The notes beneath the pieces were generated by a model that was not told the DNA's origin, made no database searches, and saw nothing but the letters and a program-made list of their open reading frames with translations. From DASXUX01 sp036504595 (GTDB lineage Bacteria > Planctomycetota > SZUA-567 > H5-PLA8), in assembly GCA_036504595.1 (NCBI GenBank), contig DASXUX010000083.1, positions 62,001 through 126,000 of the forward strand: a stretch of 64,000 nucleotides of DNA, written 5' to 3'. Below, in pieces: positions 23,526-32,507 of the stretch; position 1 is the first letter of the stretch, and the number at the start of each line of letters is the position of its first letter. The translations under genes were made by a program, and so were the position numbers.

Positions 23526-23528
23526 CTT

Positions 23529-23616
23529 CTCACCACAGAGGACGCGGAGGACGCAGAGGCGAAAGATAGAAAATTAGTTCTCCGCGCCCTCTGCGTCCTC
23601 GGCGGTTTGCTTTTTT
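23529..23616. repeat. Inverted word repeat (gaggacgcggaggacgcaga)
   Basis: Phrases 'accacagaggacgcggagga' and 'cgccctctgcgtcctcggcg' face each other across about 30 bases. A run of six T follows at 23611, so the structure could also end transcription. A half copy is at 40608. Confidence 0.8.
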
Positions 23617-23638
23617 GGGCTTACAAAGGAGAAACAAC

Positions 23639-24892
23639 ATGACGCACTCGCCGAACGTCTCCGCGCTTCCCCGCCGCGACTTCCTCTCCCGCGCCCTCAT
23701 CGCCGCCTCAGCCTTGGGCGCAGGCGTCGGCTACGGCGACGAACCCAAGCCCGCCGACCCCAAGCCGATTGAGTACAAGCGCAAGATCAAATGGGGCCTC
23801 CTCGGCTGCGGTGGCCGCGGCAACTGGTTGGCAGGCCTGTTCAAAGCCCACGGCGGCTACGAACTCTACGCCGTCGCCGATTACTTCAAAGACGCCGCCG
23901 ACGCGACGGCGAAGGCTCACGGCGTGGATGAATCCCGCCGCTTCACCGGCCTCTCCGGCTACAAGAAGATGCTCGAATGCGGCATTGAAGCCATGATGAT
24001 TATTGACGTGCCGTACTTCTATCCGCAGCAGGCAACCGACGCCGTCGCGGCCGGCATTCACGTCTACGTGGCCAAGCCCGTCGCCGTCGATGTCCCCGGC
24101 ACGCTGATGATCGGCGCGGCTGGCAAGGAAGCGACCAAGAAGCAGCGCGTCTTCCTCGTCGATTACCAGTTGCCGCTGGAACCCGTCTGCATCGAGATCG
24201 CTGATCGCATTCGCGCCGGCGCGCTCGAGAAAATGTATCACATCACGTCCTTCGGTCTGGCGTGGCAAGCCTGGCCCGACCCGGTGATCGGCGAGAACAT
24301 CGAAAGCCGTCTGCGCGGCGAAATCTGGCTCAGCGACACCAACTTGAGCGGCGACACGATCGTCTCCTACGACATCCACATCATCGATGGCATCACCTGG
24401 ATCATGGGCAAGCCCCCCAAGAGCGCCTGCGGCATGTCGCGCACCTGCCGGCCTGATCCGCACGGCGACCGCACGGACGTGATGACCGCCGTGTATGAAT
24501 ACGACGACGGGGTGATGTGGTCACATGTCACCCAATCGCTCAGCAACGGTTTCGACATCGCCTTCCCGACGCTTTCGGCCAATTTCTTCGGCCCGAAGGT
24601 GACGGCGCACTTGCAGTATGGCGGAAAGAACGTCGTCCGTGGCGGGCCCAAAAATTTCGCAGGCAACTGCGGCAGCATTTACGACGACGGCGCCAAGCGC
24701 AACATCGCCAGCTTCTACACGAACGTCACCGAAGGAAAGTTCGAGAACGCGAACGTGCAACGCGCCGTGGACGGCCATCTTGCCTGCATCCTCGGCCGCG
24801 AAGCCGCCAATCGCCGCTGTTTCCTGACAATGGAGACGCTGCTGAAGGAGAACAAGCGCCTGGAGGTGGACCTGAAGGGCTTGAAGGCCTGA
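23639..24892 (+). CDS. Gfo/Idh/MocA family oxidoreductase, Tat-exported
   Basis: 417 residues. Leader with PRRDFLSRALIAASALGAG, Rossmann motif GLLGCGGRGNWLAG (about 54-67), and VAKPVAVD (about 141-148) in place of the classical EKP; the catalytic Lys-Pro is retained. The ISFDIHIID-like segment (SYDIHIIDGITW, about 243) is expected in the substrate site. ATG 23639 follows AAAGGAG. It is the third paralogue in the cluster. A periplasmic sugar dehydrogenase is likely; the substrate is unknown. Confidence 0.93.
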   Translation: MTHSPNVSALPRRDFLSRALIAASALGAGVGYGDEPKPADPKPIEYKRKIKWGLLGCGGRGNWLAGLFKAHGGYELYAVADYFKDAADATAKAHGVDESRRFTGLSGYKKMLECGIEAMMIIDVPYFYPQQATDAVAAGIHVYVAKPVAVDVPGTLMIGAAGKEATKKQRVFLVDYQLPLEPVCIEIADRIRAGALEKMYHITSFGLAWQAWPDPVIGENIESRLRGEIWLSDTNLSGDTIVSYDIHIIDGITWIMGKPPKSACGMSRTCRPDPHGDRTDVMTAVYEYDDGVMWSHVTQSLSNGFDIAFPTLSANFFGPKVTAHLQYGGKNVVRGGPKNFAGNCGSIYDDGAKRNIASFYTNVTEGKFENANVQRAVDGHLACILGREAANRRCFLTMETLLKENKRLEVDLKGLKA

Positions 24893-24894
24893 AG

Positions 24895-24970
24895 GACCAA
24901 GTACGAAGGGCGAAGTATTGCCTGTATTTTAGCCTTACTTCGCACTTCGTCCTTCGTACTTCGCACTTTG
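24895..24970. repeat. Inverted word repeat (gtacgaagggcgaag)
   Basis: The phrase 'agtacgaagggcgaagta' faces 'tacttcgcacttcgtccttc' and 'gtacttcgcacttt' across ~18 bases. The same vocabulary recurs in frame inside the membrane protein at 35541. It ends 13 bases before the next start codon. Confidence 0.85.
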
Positions 24971-24982
24971 AAGGGACGGCCG

Positions 24983-25876
24983 ATGAAGAACTTGCATTGG
25001 TGTTTGTTTGTGACGATAGCTGCCATCACGGCTCTTTCCGCCGAAGACGTAAAGCTCGCCTTCGCCCCTTCCGGCAAGGAGTTCTCCTTCGACACCGGCC
25101 TGCTCAAAGGCGTCCTGCGCCCCGAAGGCAAGTCACTCGGACTGCGCCCCGTGCTATCCGGCACCACGCCCGTCGCCGGCCCCTACGGCCTGTTCTCGCC
25201 CTACCGTCTCCTCACCGCCGACGCCCGTTTCGGCACCGCCTGCTGGGATTGGGCCAGTGAAGCAAAGCTCCTCGACAATGGAGCGGTGCAAGTGCTCTGG
25301 TCCCCCGACAAAGACCATCCGCTGGAAATCACCGGCGTGTACCACTGGGCCGAGGCCGGCGCGCTGGATGTGCAGTTCACGGTGAAGCCGCAGCAGGATC
25401 TGAAAAAGTTTGAACTCTTTCTGGCGTCCTACTTCGCCGGGTTCCCGCAGGTCTTCGCGTACGTGAAGGAGAACCCGGACGCCGAACGCAAACCGGGCTT
25501 CATGGAAGCCAAGAAAGCAGCCGGTGTCTGGCAGGCGTTTGTGCGCGATGACGATTCGGCCTCAATCGTCGCCGACGGCCGCTGGAAGCGTCCGCCCAAT
25601 CCCGTGGACTGGAAGATCATGCCCAGGTACGCCGCCCCCATCGCGATTCGTCGCGATCCGGCCAGCGGCCTGACTGCTGTCTTCATGTCGCGCCCCGCCG
25701 ATTGCTTCGGCGTGCTGATGCCGCACAGCGACGAAGGCCACCGCTCCGTGTACCTGTCGCTCTTTGGCCGGGACTTGAAGTCTGGCGAAAGCGCAACGGC
25801 TTCGGCGCGGTTAGTGATCGGGAAAAATATTACGGACCAGCAGGCAATTGAATTGTATGAGAAATATGCAAAGTAG
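24983..25876 (+). CDS. Secreted beta-rich protein, possibly mutarotase-like
   Basis: 297 residues with a signal peptide (1-20). The remainder is beta-rich with aromatic pairs (CWDWASEAKLL; VYHWAEAGALDVQF) that suggest the galactose-mutarotase-like sandwich common in carbohydrate-binding proteins, but I do not recognise a precise family. ATG 24983 follows GAAGGGA. It is transcribed with the oxidoreductase cluster, so a role in sugar binding or processing is plausible. Confidence 0.75.
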   Translation: MKNLHWCLFVTIAAITALSAEDVKLAFAPSGKEFSFDTGLLKGVLRPEGKSLGLRPVLSGTTPVAGPYGLFSPYRLLTADARFGTACWDWASEAKLLDNGAVQVLWSPDKDHPLEITGVYHWAEAGALDVQFTVKPQQDLKKFELFLASYFAGFPQVFAYVKENPDAERKPGFMEAKKAAGVWQAFVRDDDSASIVADGRWKRPPNPVDWKIMPRYAAPIAIRRDPASGLTAVFMSRPADCFGVLMPHSDEGHRSVYLSLFGRDLKSGESATASARLVIGKNITDQQAIELYEKYAK

Positions 25877-25879
25877 ACT

Positions 25880-25930
25880 TTTGGTCATTGATCGTGGGCC
25901 GAAAACATAATCAATGACCAATGACTTCCT
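25880..25930. repeat. Inverted word repeat (tggtcattgat)
   Basis: TGGTCATTGAT (about 25881-25891) pairs perfectly with ATCAATGACCA about 17 bases later. Short, immediately downstream of one stop codon and close to the next start. Confidence 0.8.
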
Positions 25931-25942
25931 TCGGAGTCTTCT

Positions 25943-26314
25943 ATGGAAACCCTTCCTGACCTGATTCGTGAGTACCGCTCGATTCTCGACCAGGAACACA
26001 AACTCGATGAGCGCAAGGAACAGTTGCGCGCGGCGATCCTGGCCGGACTAACGGCCCAGCAGAGACAGTTTTTCTCCACGCCTTACGGCACAGCCGTCCA
26101 AACCACGCGCTTCAAGCTCGTGCCGCGCAGAGATCCCGTGCTGGAACTGCTGAAAGCTGACGACCTGTTTCCATTCGCGAGCTTCACGCCCGCGAAGGTC
26201 AAGCAATTGCTCGTTCCGAAATATGGCCGCGAGCGCCTTCTGCCACTCTTCGATACACAACGGCAAACAGCCCTTGTCGTGAAGCCGCCGATCGGCCCGG
26301 CCGCCGCGTTCTGA
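25943..26314 (+). CDS. Small helical protein of unknown function
   Basis: 123 residues without a signal peptide. The N-terminal ~45 residues are a charged helix (IREYRSILDQEHKLDERKEQLRAAI), likely a coiled coil; the C-terminal part has basic and hydrophobic patches and ends in PPIGPAAAF. ATG 25943 follows CGGAG. The family is not recognised; the helix resembles the start of small phage- or DNA-associated proteins only superficially. Confidence 0.7.
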   Translation: METLPDLIREYRSILDQEHKLDERKEQLRAAILAGLTAQQRQFFSTPYGTAVQTTRFKLVPRRDPVLELLKADDLFPFASFTPAKVKQLLVPKYGRERLLPLFDTQRQTALVVKPPIGPAAAF

Positions 26315-26385
26315 CCGATGTTCCTCTTGCCCGCGCGCTCTTTTTCGCCACAATACGCGCTTCTCGCCTACGAAGGAGTGCCCTC

Positions 26386-29300
26386 ATGAAGATGAGACTC
26401 GCTGCCGCGCTATCGCTGCTGCTGCTATGCGCACAAACGCTGGCGTTCGATCTCAATGCCGAACTTGCCAAAGCAAAGCCGGGCGACGTGGTTGTTCTTC
26501 CGGCCGAAGTGGTGAGAGGAACCGCGAAGGTTCCGGCCGGCGTGACGCTGCGCGGAGCCGGCTATGACAAGACAACGCTCGAAGGCAACCTCGTCCTGAA
26601 GGACGCTCACGGCGCACGCGTCGAAAACCTGACGGTGCTCAACAAAGGCACAGCGATTTCCATCACATCAAGCAAAGGCGCCTGCGTCAGCCGCGTTCTG
26701 GTAAGCGGCGGAACGATCGGCATTCAAGCCAGCGCCTTGTCGGGCGTCAGTGTTGAGAACTGCGTCGTCTCCGGCGCGTTGATCGGCATCTCCGGTAGCG
26801 AACTGAGCGACTCGGCAATCGTCAATTGCACGATCTTCAACGCCGACGCGTGCGGGCTGAGCATCTCCGGATCGACGGGCTGCGCGGTCTTCAACAACGT
26901 CGTCGTGAATGCGGGGACCGGCATCGTTGTCGGTGGGAAGAACGACAAGCTTGCGATCGATCACAACCTCTACGTCGCGCTCTCGACAGGAAAGATTGAG
27001 GGACAATTGCAGCGCCCGTCGCTGCCCACGTGGCGCGATGTCTCGGGCGGCCTGGACGCTCACAGCGTTCAGCTTCCGGTTACGTTTGCCAATCCGAGCA
27101 AGCGCGATTTCCATCCGGTGTCCACGCTCACGTGGAATCCGTCGCGCATCACGACTGCGGACTGGGGCACGCTCGAACTGGCCGGCCACAGAGCGCCCAC
27201 GACCGATATGGATGGCCAGCCCCGCGGTAGCGCCGCCCTCCATGCCGGCCTCGGCGCATTCGAAGCGCCTGATCTCCCATCGCGCAAACCGGATGGGCAG
27301 TTCAAAGTCGAATCGGATGAAGGCGTGAAGAGCGCCGGACTGTTTACGGCCAGCGGCACTGCAGTCGCGTATTTGTTCCAGAGCCTGCCCCTGCGAAAAG
27401 GCAAGCACAACTTCGTGCTGCCGGCTCGCGACATGTTCGGCCGTTCCATCGAGCCGGGAAAGTACGAAGTGCGCGTTGTTGAAAGCTGCGCGGACTGGAT
27501 CTTCAGCGGCATGACGTCGAACTCCGGGCCGGGCACCACGCCCGAGGAAGCCGACTCCGTGCATGTCACGCGCGTGCTGTTCATGCCCGATGGAATGCTC
27601 GCCACAGCGTCGGGGTGGAGCGAACGGCACATCAATGCGCGGCTGGGCGATCCCGCGACGGGAAAAGCAAAGTGGACCTTTGAAGGCTCGGCCGACAACG
27701 CGGGTCTGTGTCTCGATAGCGAAGGCAAAATCCTGCTGATGCGCAACGGCGCGGAAAAGAGTTTCGACCTCTATCGCATCGATCCGGCGACCGGCATTCC
27801 GCTGGTGGTGCCGGCCTCCGTGCCGGCCGGCAGGGACGCCGGCCCCACCGCGTACTTCACGAACATCAAAGGCAAATTCAAAAGCCAGTACCTGGGCGGC
27901 ATCGCGGAACTCGGCGGAAAACTCTTCGTGGCCGACCCGGACACGGGAAAAGTTTTCATGGATGGAATGGATTCCCTGAAGTTCGAGACGTCCATCGATC
28001 TGCCGAAGCCGGTATCTCCGTCCGCCGATCGAAAGCGGAATCTGGTGTGGCTGATCAGCAATCAGGAGAAGATCGTCGCGATTAGCACCGACGGCAAGGT
28101 CGCACACACATTCGCTGAAGTGAAGATGCCTCTGGCTCTCGCTGTTGCCGGCGATCGTCTGGCGGTTGCTTCCGCGGAGACCGGGAAAATCCACATCTTC
28201 GACATCACCGCAGGCGACAAGCTTACGCCTGTAAAAACCCTCGGCCGCGGCGATGGGCCGTTCGGGCCGTGGCTGCCGGACCGGTTTCATTTTCAGTCGC
28301 ATGCGCTCAACAGGAACTATGCGCACGTGGCGATTTCTTTGCATGAGAACGGATCGATCGCGCTGCGTGATTCGTCTGCGCGCGTCGTTGTCTTCGGGCC
28401 GGACGGAAAGTGCATTCATGACGGCTTCGCGGTCTGGGGCGGCGATCCGGTGCTCGTGCGATTCGCGGACGGAAAGCTGCGCGGGTTCGATAGCAACGGC
28501 GCGGCGTCGTACGTTCTCGATGCAAGCGGCGGCAAGTGGCATCCCGACACCTACTGGGGCCTGCCCGCGATGACCTCGCCTAACCCGCGCGGATGGTTCA
28601 GCGCGAGCGGCCACAATTTTGGCGTCTTCACCTGCCAGAATCCGGAGAAGAAAGGCGAAGAGTGGGTGCTGATCGCCAGCTACGATAATCCCGTTGTCAA
28701 ACCCGTTGCGCTGTACAAACGAAAGGCTGGGGGAGGGTACCTGCTCTGCAAGGACACCAACGGCGACGGCGTGATCGACGACAAAGATCAGCCGGGCGAA
28801 GTGGTTCTCTGTGCCGATGGCAAGCCGCTGAATGTGTCGCTCACGGGCCGATTTACGTTCGTGCAGCCGGACGGTACGATCATTCATTCCGAACAGAAAC
28901 TGGCACTGATGTGGAAGCTCAAGAGCGTTGATGACAAGGGCGGGCCGAACTATGAGTTCAACGTGCTAGCCGCCAAAGATCCGCTCGTGCCTAGTCCGTA
29001 TTTTCACGACCAGACCGAAGACTTGCGCTGCACCTCCGCAGCAAAGATGACCAGTGATGGCGGTATTTTCTCCGGCATCAACCTGCGCCACACTCCGAAC
29101 GGGATGGGGCTGAGCAACAGCGGCGCGACGGACTTGGCGCGCTGGAATCCCGACGGCACGCTGCGCTGGCTGCGCACGACGAACGACTACAGTCCAATTC
29201 AGGGCGTCGAGCCCTTCCCGGGCGTGCTGGTTTCGAGCTGGGGACATCAGGCGGAATATTTCGCGCTGGATGACGACGGTTTGGAACTCGGCCGCTTCGG

Positions 29301-30249
29301 CTTCCCAGCAGCGGTGAATTGGAGCGGCTTCTGGGTTGATCATCCGCAGGAATGGTCCGCGGTGCGAACCGATGACGGCAACATTCAGATCATCATCGGC
29401 GATTACATGCAGAACTGCCACCACTGGATGACCCTGCGCAAGCTCGACACGGTGCGCAAAACCAAAGTGGAAGTGAGCATCAACGCGGAGAAATCGCGCG
29501 AGCTCACCTACCGGCCGGTGATGCTGCATGAAAAACTCGCGGCCGCGAAAGCGCCGGAAATTATCATCAAGAAGCTCGGCGGACCGATGAACATCGATGG
29601 CAATCCGCAAAAGTGGCGCGCCTTTCCACCGCAGATTCTGCTCACGCCACAGAACAGCTTCGGGCGCATCGACGGGCCGAAGGACTTGAGCGGCGTGCTG
29701 CGCCTGGCGTATCACGGGCGCGATCTGTACGGGCAGGTCATCGTGTTTGACGACGTGGTCAGCTTCCATCAACCGGCCAGCCGCTTCTACCAGGGTGACA
29801 GCCTGCAGTTTTGCATCAATGGGTTTTTGACAGGGTTCGGCTTCAGTATCACGCAGACCGTGGACAAAGGCGCATTCTTCCTGCGCAATCGTTTCTTCTT
29901 TCAGAAAATGGATTTGGATCTCGATCCCGCGAAGGCGCCGCGTGTGATCAAAAAGTTCGAGAACGCGGAGGACATTCCAGAGCGCCAATTGATCGAAAGC
30001 ATTTACGGCGTCGATCTGGCACAGAGCCCCGGCTACATCATCGAGTTCAAGCTGCCGCTCGACGAGAGCACCTACAAGGACGACGAGAAGATCATCCCGC
30101 CGGTGGAATCGGGCAAATCGTTCTGGCTCGGATTCATGCTCAACGACAACGACACGCCAGGAACGGACGTGCAGAACTTCATCGCCTGGCCAGGAACGTT
30201 TGGGATGTTCAACCCGGCGGAAGCTGGGGCAAAAGCGATTTTTGAATGA
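26386..30249 (+). CDS. Giant secreted beta-helix / beta-propeller / carbohydrate-binding protein
   Basis: 1287 residues. Signal peptide (1-20); a right-handed parallel beta-helix of pectin-lyase type (about 21-200); an Ig-like FlgD-type segment (about 300-370; LPARDMFGRSIEPGKYEVRV); and a long beta-propeller-like region (about 390-1010) containing a calcium-loop sequence DTNGDGVIDDKD (about 790). A C-terminal CBM9-like domain (about 1055-1287; MNIDGNPQKW...LRLAYHGRDLYGQVIV) follows. A palindromic repeat adds VPASVPAGRDAGPT at about 474-487. ATG 26386 follows GAAGGAG. Likely an extracellular polysaccharide-binding or -cleaving protein; catalytic residues could not be assigned. Confidence 0.85.
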   Translation: MKMRLAAALSLLLLCAQTLAFDLNAELAKAKPGDVVVLPAEVVRGTAKVPAGVTLRGAGYDKTTLEGNLVLKDAHGARVENLTVLNKGTAISITSSKGACVSRVLVSGGTIGIQASALSGVSVENCVVSGALIGISGSELSDSAIVNCTIFNADACGLSISGSTGCAVFNNVVVNAGTGIVVGGKNDKLAIDHNLYVALSTGKIEGQLQRPSLPTWRDVSGGLDAHSVQLPVTFANPSKRDFHPVSTLTWNPSRITTADWGTLELAGHRAPTTDMDGQPRGSAALHAGLGAFEAPDLPSRKPDGQFKVESDEGVKSAGLFTASGTAVAYLFQSLPLRKGKHNFVLPARDMFGRSIEPGKYEVRVVESCADWIFSGMTSNSGPGTTPEEADSVHVTRVLFMPDGMLATASGWSERHINARLGDPATGKAKWTFEGSADNAGLCLDSEGKILLMRNGAEKSFDLYRIDPATGIPLVVPASVPAGRDAGPTAYFTNIKGKFKSQYLGGIAELGGKLFVADPDTGKVFMDGMDSLKFETSIDLPKPVSPSADRKRNLVWLISNQEKIVAISTDGKVAHTFAEVKMPLALAVAGDRLAVASAETGKIHIFDITAGDKLTPVKTLGRGDGPFGPWLPDRFHFQSHALNRNYAHVAISLHENGSIALRDSSARVVVFGPDGKCIHDGFAVWGGDPVLVRFADGKLRGFDSNGAASYVLDASGGKWHPDTYWGLPAMTSPNPRGWFSASGHNFGVFTCQNPEKKGEEWVLIASYDNPVVKPVALYKRKAGGGYLLCKDTNGDGVIDDKDQPGEVVLCADGKPLNVSLTGRFTFVQPDGTIIHSEQKLALMWKLKSVDDKGGPNYEFNVLAAKDPLVPSPYFHDQTEDLRCTSAAKMTSDGGIFSGINLRHTPNGMGLSNSGATDLARWNPDGTLRWLRTTNDYSPIQGVEPFPGVLVSSWGHQAEYFALDDDGLELGRFGFPAAVNWSGFWVDHPQEWSAVRTDDGNIQIIIGDYMQNCHHWMTLRKLDTVRKTKVEVSINAEKSRELTYRPVMLHEKLAAAKAPEIIIKKLGGPMNIDGNPQKWRAFPPQILLTPQNSFGRIDGPKDLSGVLRLAYHGRDLYGQVIVFDDVVSFHQPASRFYQGDSLQFCINGFLTGFGFSITQTVDKGAFFLRNRFFFQKMDLDLDPAKAPRVIKKFENAEDIPERQLIESIYGVDLAQSPGYIIEFKLPLDESTYKDDEKIIPPVESGKSFWLGFMLNDNDTPGTDVQNFIAWPGTFGMFNPAEAGAKAIFE
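27810..27848. repeat. In-frame palindromic element, identical to 59564-59602
   Basis: A 39-base block identical in every base to one in the FGGY kinase gene. Both are read in the same frame, giving PASVPAGRDAGP. A more diverged relative (ggtagcgccgccctccatgc) is at 27227 in the same gene. Confidence 0.92.
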
Positions 30250-30253
30250 ACTG

Positions 30254-31480
30254 TTACTTCACGGGCAAAAGGTCGATGGTGTCGAGGCCAAAGTGGAAAT
30301 TTGCAGAAGCGGGATTCTTGCTCTGGGCAGTGAATCGGAGACGCAGCGGGCCGGCAGGTAGATCGACAGTTCCCAATTCCAATGAGCCCGCCGGACAGAC
30401 GCGGCCGCTGTAGAGATCGAAATTTTGATCGAACGGCTTCCCGTCGAGCGCTACGCTCACGATTCCAAAATCCGGAGCTGCGGTGGCCAGGACGCGAAGG
30501 CGATAGCGGCCGGCGGTTTGCACGCGGCAGCGGAGTTCGACAAATCCGCCTTGCTGCGCGCCACATAAAAGATGCGCGCCGTGGCTCCACATGGATGAGC
30601 CCCATTGCAGCATCTCTTTGGATCTCACGCCGCAACGGTCTTTGTTTGAAACTTCGAGCGACTCGGCTTCGAAACGTTCGATCGGCACTTCGGAGCCCGG
30701 CGCGCCGAGCTTCAGCCAGAGCGCGTCGTTGGCGTACGCGCGGACGTACGCGTAGGACATCACGCCGTACCCGTTGTTGCCCCAGCGCGGTCCGACGCTG
30801 TTACAGAACGTGAACGTGCCGCCGCCACTCTTCCGCGCGTCATCTTCGTAACCGACGAATGCGATGCTGTGGCCGTCAAAGACCTGCTCGGGCGCGGGCA
30901 CGTCCAACACTTCGTGGCGATTCAGTGATTTCGGCCAGCGCAGCCCGCAAGCGACGGGATGACCGGCGGCCAGGGCTTCCTTGATCGAGCGAAGCTCGTT
31001 GTCGCTCAGCGGGGTGCTGACGTTCCAGCGCCGGATCCACTGGGCGCTCCAGCGAGCGCTGCGCTGCTTGCCATCGGCCAATGCGGCGGCCGATGGCTTG
31101 TGCGCGGCGTCTTTTTCCGCGTAGGGCATCAAGTCTTCCGAACAGATGCCAAAGGAGTTGAGTCCGTGCACGGCTTCGTAGAACATGGCCTGTTCGTGCT
31201 GTTTCGCGCAGGCTTCCTTACTGGCCCAGATCAGGAACTCTTCGGACAAGCGTCGGTGCGGTCCGGCGGACTCTTTAGCGAGCTCGAACTCCGCGGCTGC
31301 GGCGATCGCGAATAGCGAGCAGGTGTCGCGAGCGCCTTGGGCTTTCGGCGTGAGTTTCCCCTCGTTGCGTTCTTGGATGAGGCTGACGCTGTCCGGTAAG
31401 GATGGCGACTGCGCGAAGAGGTTGGCCGCCAAGGCGAGAAGGCAGGCGAGGCTGAAAGCGCGACCCGGCAGATTGCTCAT
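30254..31480 (-). CDS. Secreted papain-like cysteine protease with C-terminal beta domain
   Basis: 408 residues with a signal peptide (1-23). The papain (C1) catalytic set is visible: Gln48, Cys54 (ARDTCSLFA), His204 (DGHSIAFVGY) and Asn227 (FCNSVGPRWGNNGYGVMSYAYV). The usual Trp after the Cys region is replaced (CSLFA). Residues about 265-408 form a beta-sandwich like a CBM6/galactose-binding domain. The frame remains open far upstream, but ATG 31480 gives the signal peptide, and the region beyond overlaps the divergent gene at 31619. No strong ribosome-binding site is seen. Probably a secreted peptidase bound to carbohydrate. Confidence 0.85.
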   Translation of the reverse strand: MSNLPGRAFSLACLLALAANLFAQSPSLPDSVSLIQERNEGKLTPKAQGARDTCSLFAIAAAAEFELAKESAGPHRRLSEEFLIWASKEACAKQHEQAMFYEAVHGLNSFGICSEDLMPYAEKDAAHKPSAAALADGKQRSARWSAQWIRRWNVSTPLSDNELRSIKEALAAGHPVACGLRWPKSLNRHEVLDVPAPEQVFDGHSIAFVGYEDDARKSGGGTFTFCNSVGPRWGNNGYGVMSYAYVRAYANDALWLKLGAPGSEVPIERFEAESLEVSNKDRCGVRSKEMLQWGSSMWSHGAHLLCGAQQGGFVELRCRVQTAGRYRLRVLATAAPDFGIVSVALDGKPFDQNFDLYSGRVCPAGSLELGTVDLPAGPLRLRFTAQSKNPASANFHFGLDTIDLLPVK

Positions 31481-31618
31481 CGCAGACAGAGTAGCGCGCG
31501 TGCGGCGTGCGAGCAAGGGGCTCGCCAATGGCACACACTGCCTGCACAGCGCTGAACGGGCGTTGCGGCGAATGTACAGGTGCCTAGTATTGAAAGGGCT
31601 GTGGACTTGGGATCGAGA

Positions 31619-32479
31619 ATGAAAAAACGCATTCTTTGGTTGGCGGTGGTTTGGGCGGCGGCACTGGCGGCGGGGGAGAAGCTCCCTGTCGTGCTCGATG
31701 CGCGGCCGGGCGCGGGCGTGACGGCGCCGGTGGTGTACTGGACCGAAAGCCGCAAGGAGCCGCGAGCGCTGCAGATTTACTGCGTGAGAGTGGACTTGAG
31801 CGCGGCGGAGGTCGAAGCGGCGGCGCTGATTCCCGCAGACCCAGACGGGCCCGGGCCGGCGGAGGCAGCGCTGGAAAAACCGGTGGAGTTGGCGGCGCGG
31901 CCGGGAGTGCTTGCCGCCGTCAACGCGAATGCCTTTGATGTTGTGCCGCCGCCGCCGGGCGAAAAGAAAGCCAGGTCGGGTTACTACGCGGGCGCGCCAG
32001 CAACCATGCGCGGCTGGGGGAAGGATGAGACGCGCGAGGCCAGCCCCGTGCAGGACGGCTTCGCGAATTTCTGGACCGATGCAGCGGGGCTCGGGCACAT
32101 CGGTGTTCCGGCGGCGGGCACGCAAGCTCGCATGGCCGTAGCGGGGTTTCGCGCACTGCTTCGCGACGGGAAATCGGTGAGCGAAGAGACCAAGCCGCTC
32201 CACCCGCGCACCGCCGTGGGCTTGAGCGCCGACGGAAAGACGATGTGGATGGTCGTCGTGGACGGCCGGCAGCCGGGCTACAGTGAAGGAATGGCGCTCG
32301 GCGAACTGGCCGGACTGATGCTGGAACTGGGCTGCGCCAACGCGTTGAATCTCGATGGCGGCGGCAGCGCGATCATGCTGGTGGCGAAGACCGGCGAGAA
32401 ACCGGAAGTCGTGAGCCGCCCGTCGGACAAGGCGACTCGCCCCGTGCCCGTGATGCTTGCGGTGAGGAAGAAACAGTAG
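31619..32479 (+). CDS. Secreted phosphodiester glycosidase family protein (NAGPA-like)
   Basis: 286 residues with a signal peptide (1-18). It shows the family (PF09992) signatures HPRTAVGLSADG (His195 onward), VVDGRQPGYSEGMAL and NLDGGGSA (about 244-251), which form the catalytic site in phosphodiester glycosidases such as the mannose-6-phosphate uncovering enzyme. Expected to remove sugar residues linked by a phosphodiester, or act on related exopolysaccharides, outside the cytoplasm. ATG 31619 follows GGGATCGAGA. Divergent from the protease gene with a 138-base gap. Confidence 0.9.
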   Translation: MKKRILWLAVVWAAALAAGEKLPVVLDARPGAGVTAPVVYWTESRKEPRALQIYCVRVDLSAAEVEAAALIPADPDGPGPAEAALEKPVELAARPGVLAAVNANAFDVVPPPPGEKKARSGYYAGAPATMRGWGKDETREASPVQDGFANFWTDAAGLGHIGVPAAGTQARMAVAGFRALLRDGKSVSEETKPLHPRTAVGLSADGKTMWMVVVDGRQPGYSEGMALGELAGLMLELGCANALNLDGGGSAIMLVAKTGEKPEVVSRPSDKATRPVPVMLAVRKKQ

Positions 32480-32507
32480 ATATTTCCGTGCCGCCGACGA
32501 GAAGCGG

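Noticed and set aside
26668..28887. 739-codon open frame antisense to the beta-helix/propeller gene
   Set aside because: Arg/His-rich composition, no signal peptide or domain, and it lies wholly within a real gene with signal peptide and ribosome-binding site.
31481..32203. N-terminal extension of the papain-like protease frame
   Set aside because: It overlaps the divergent phosphodiester glycosidase gene. The signal peptide at 31480 marks the real start.
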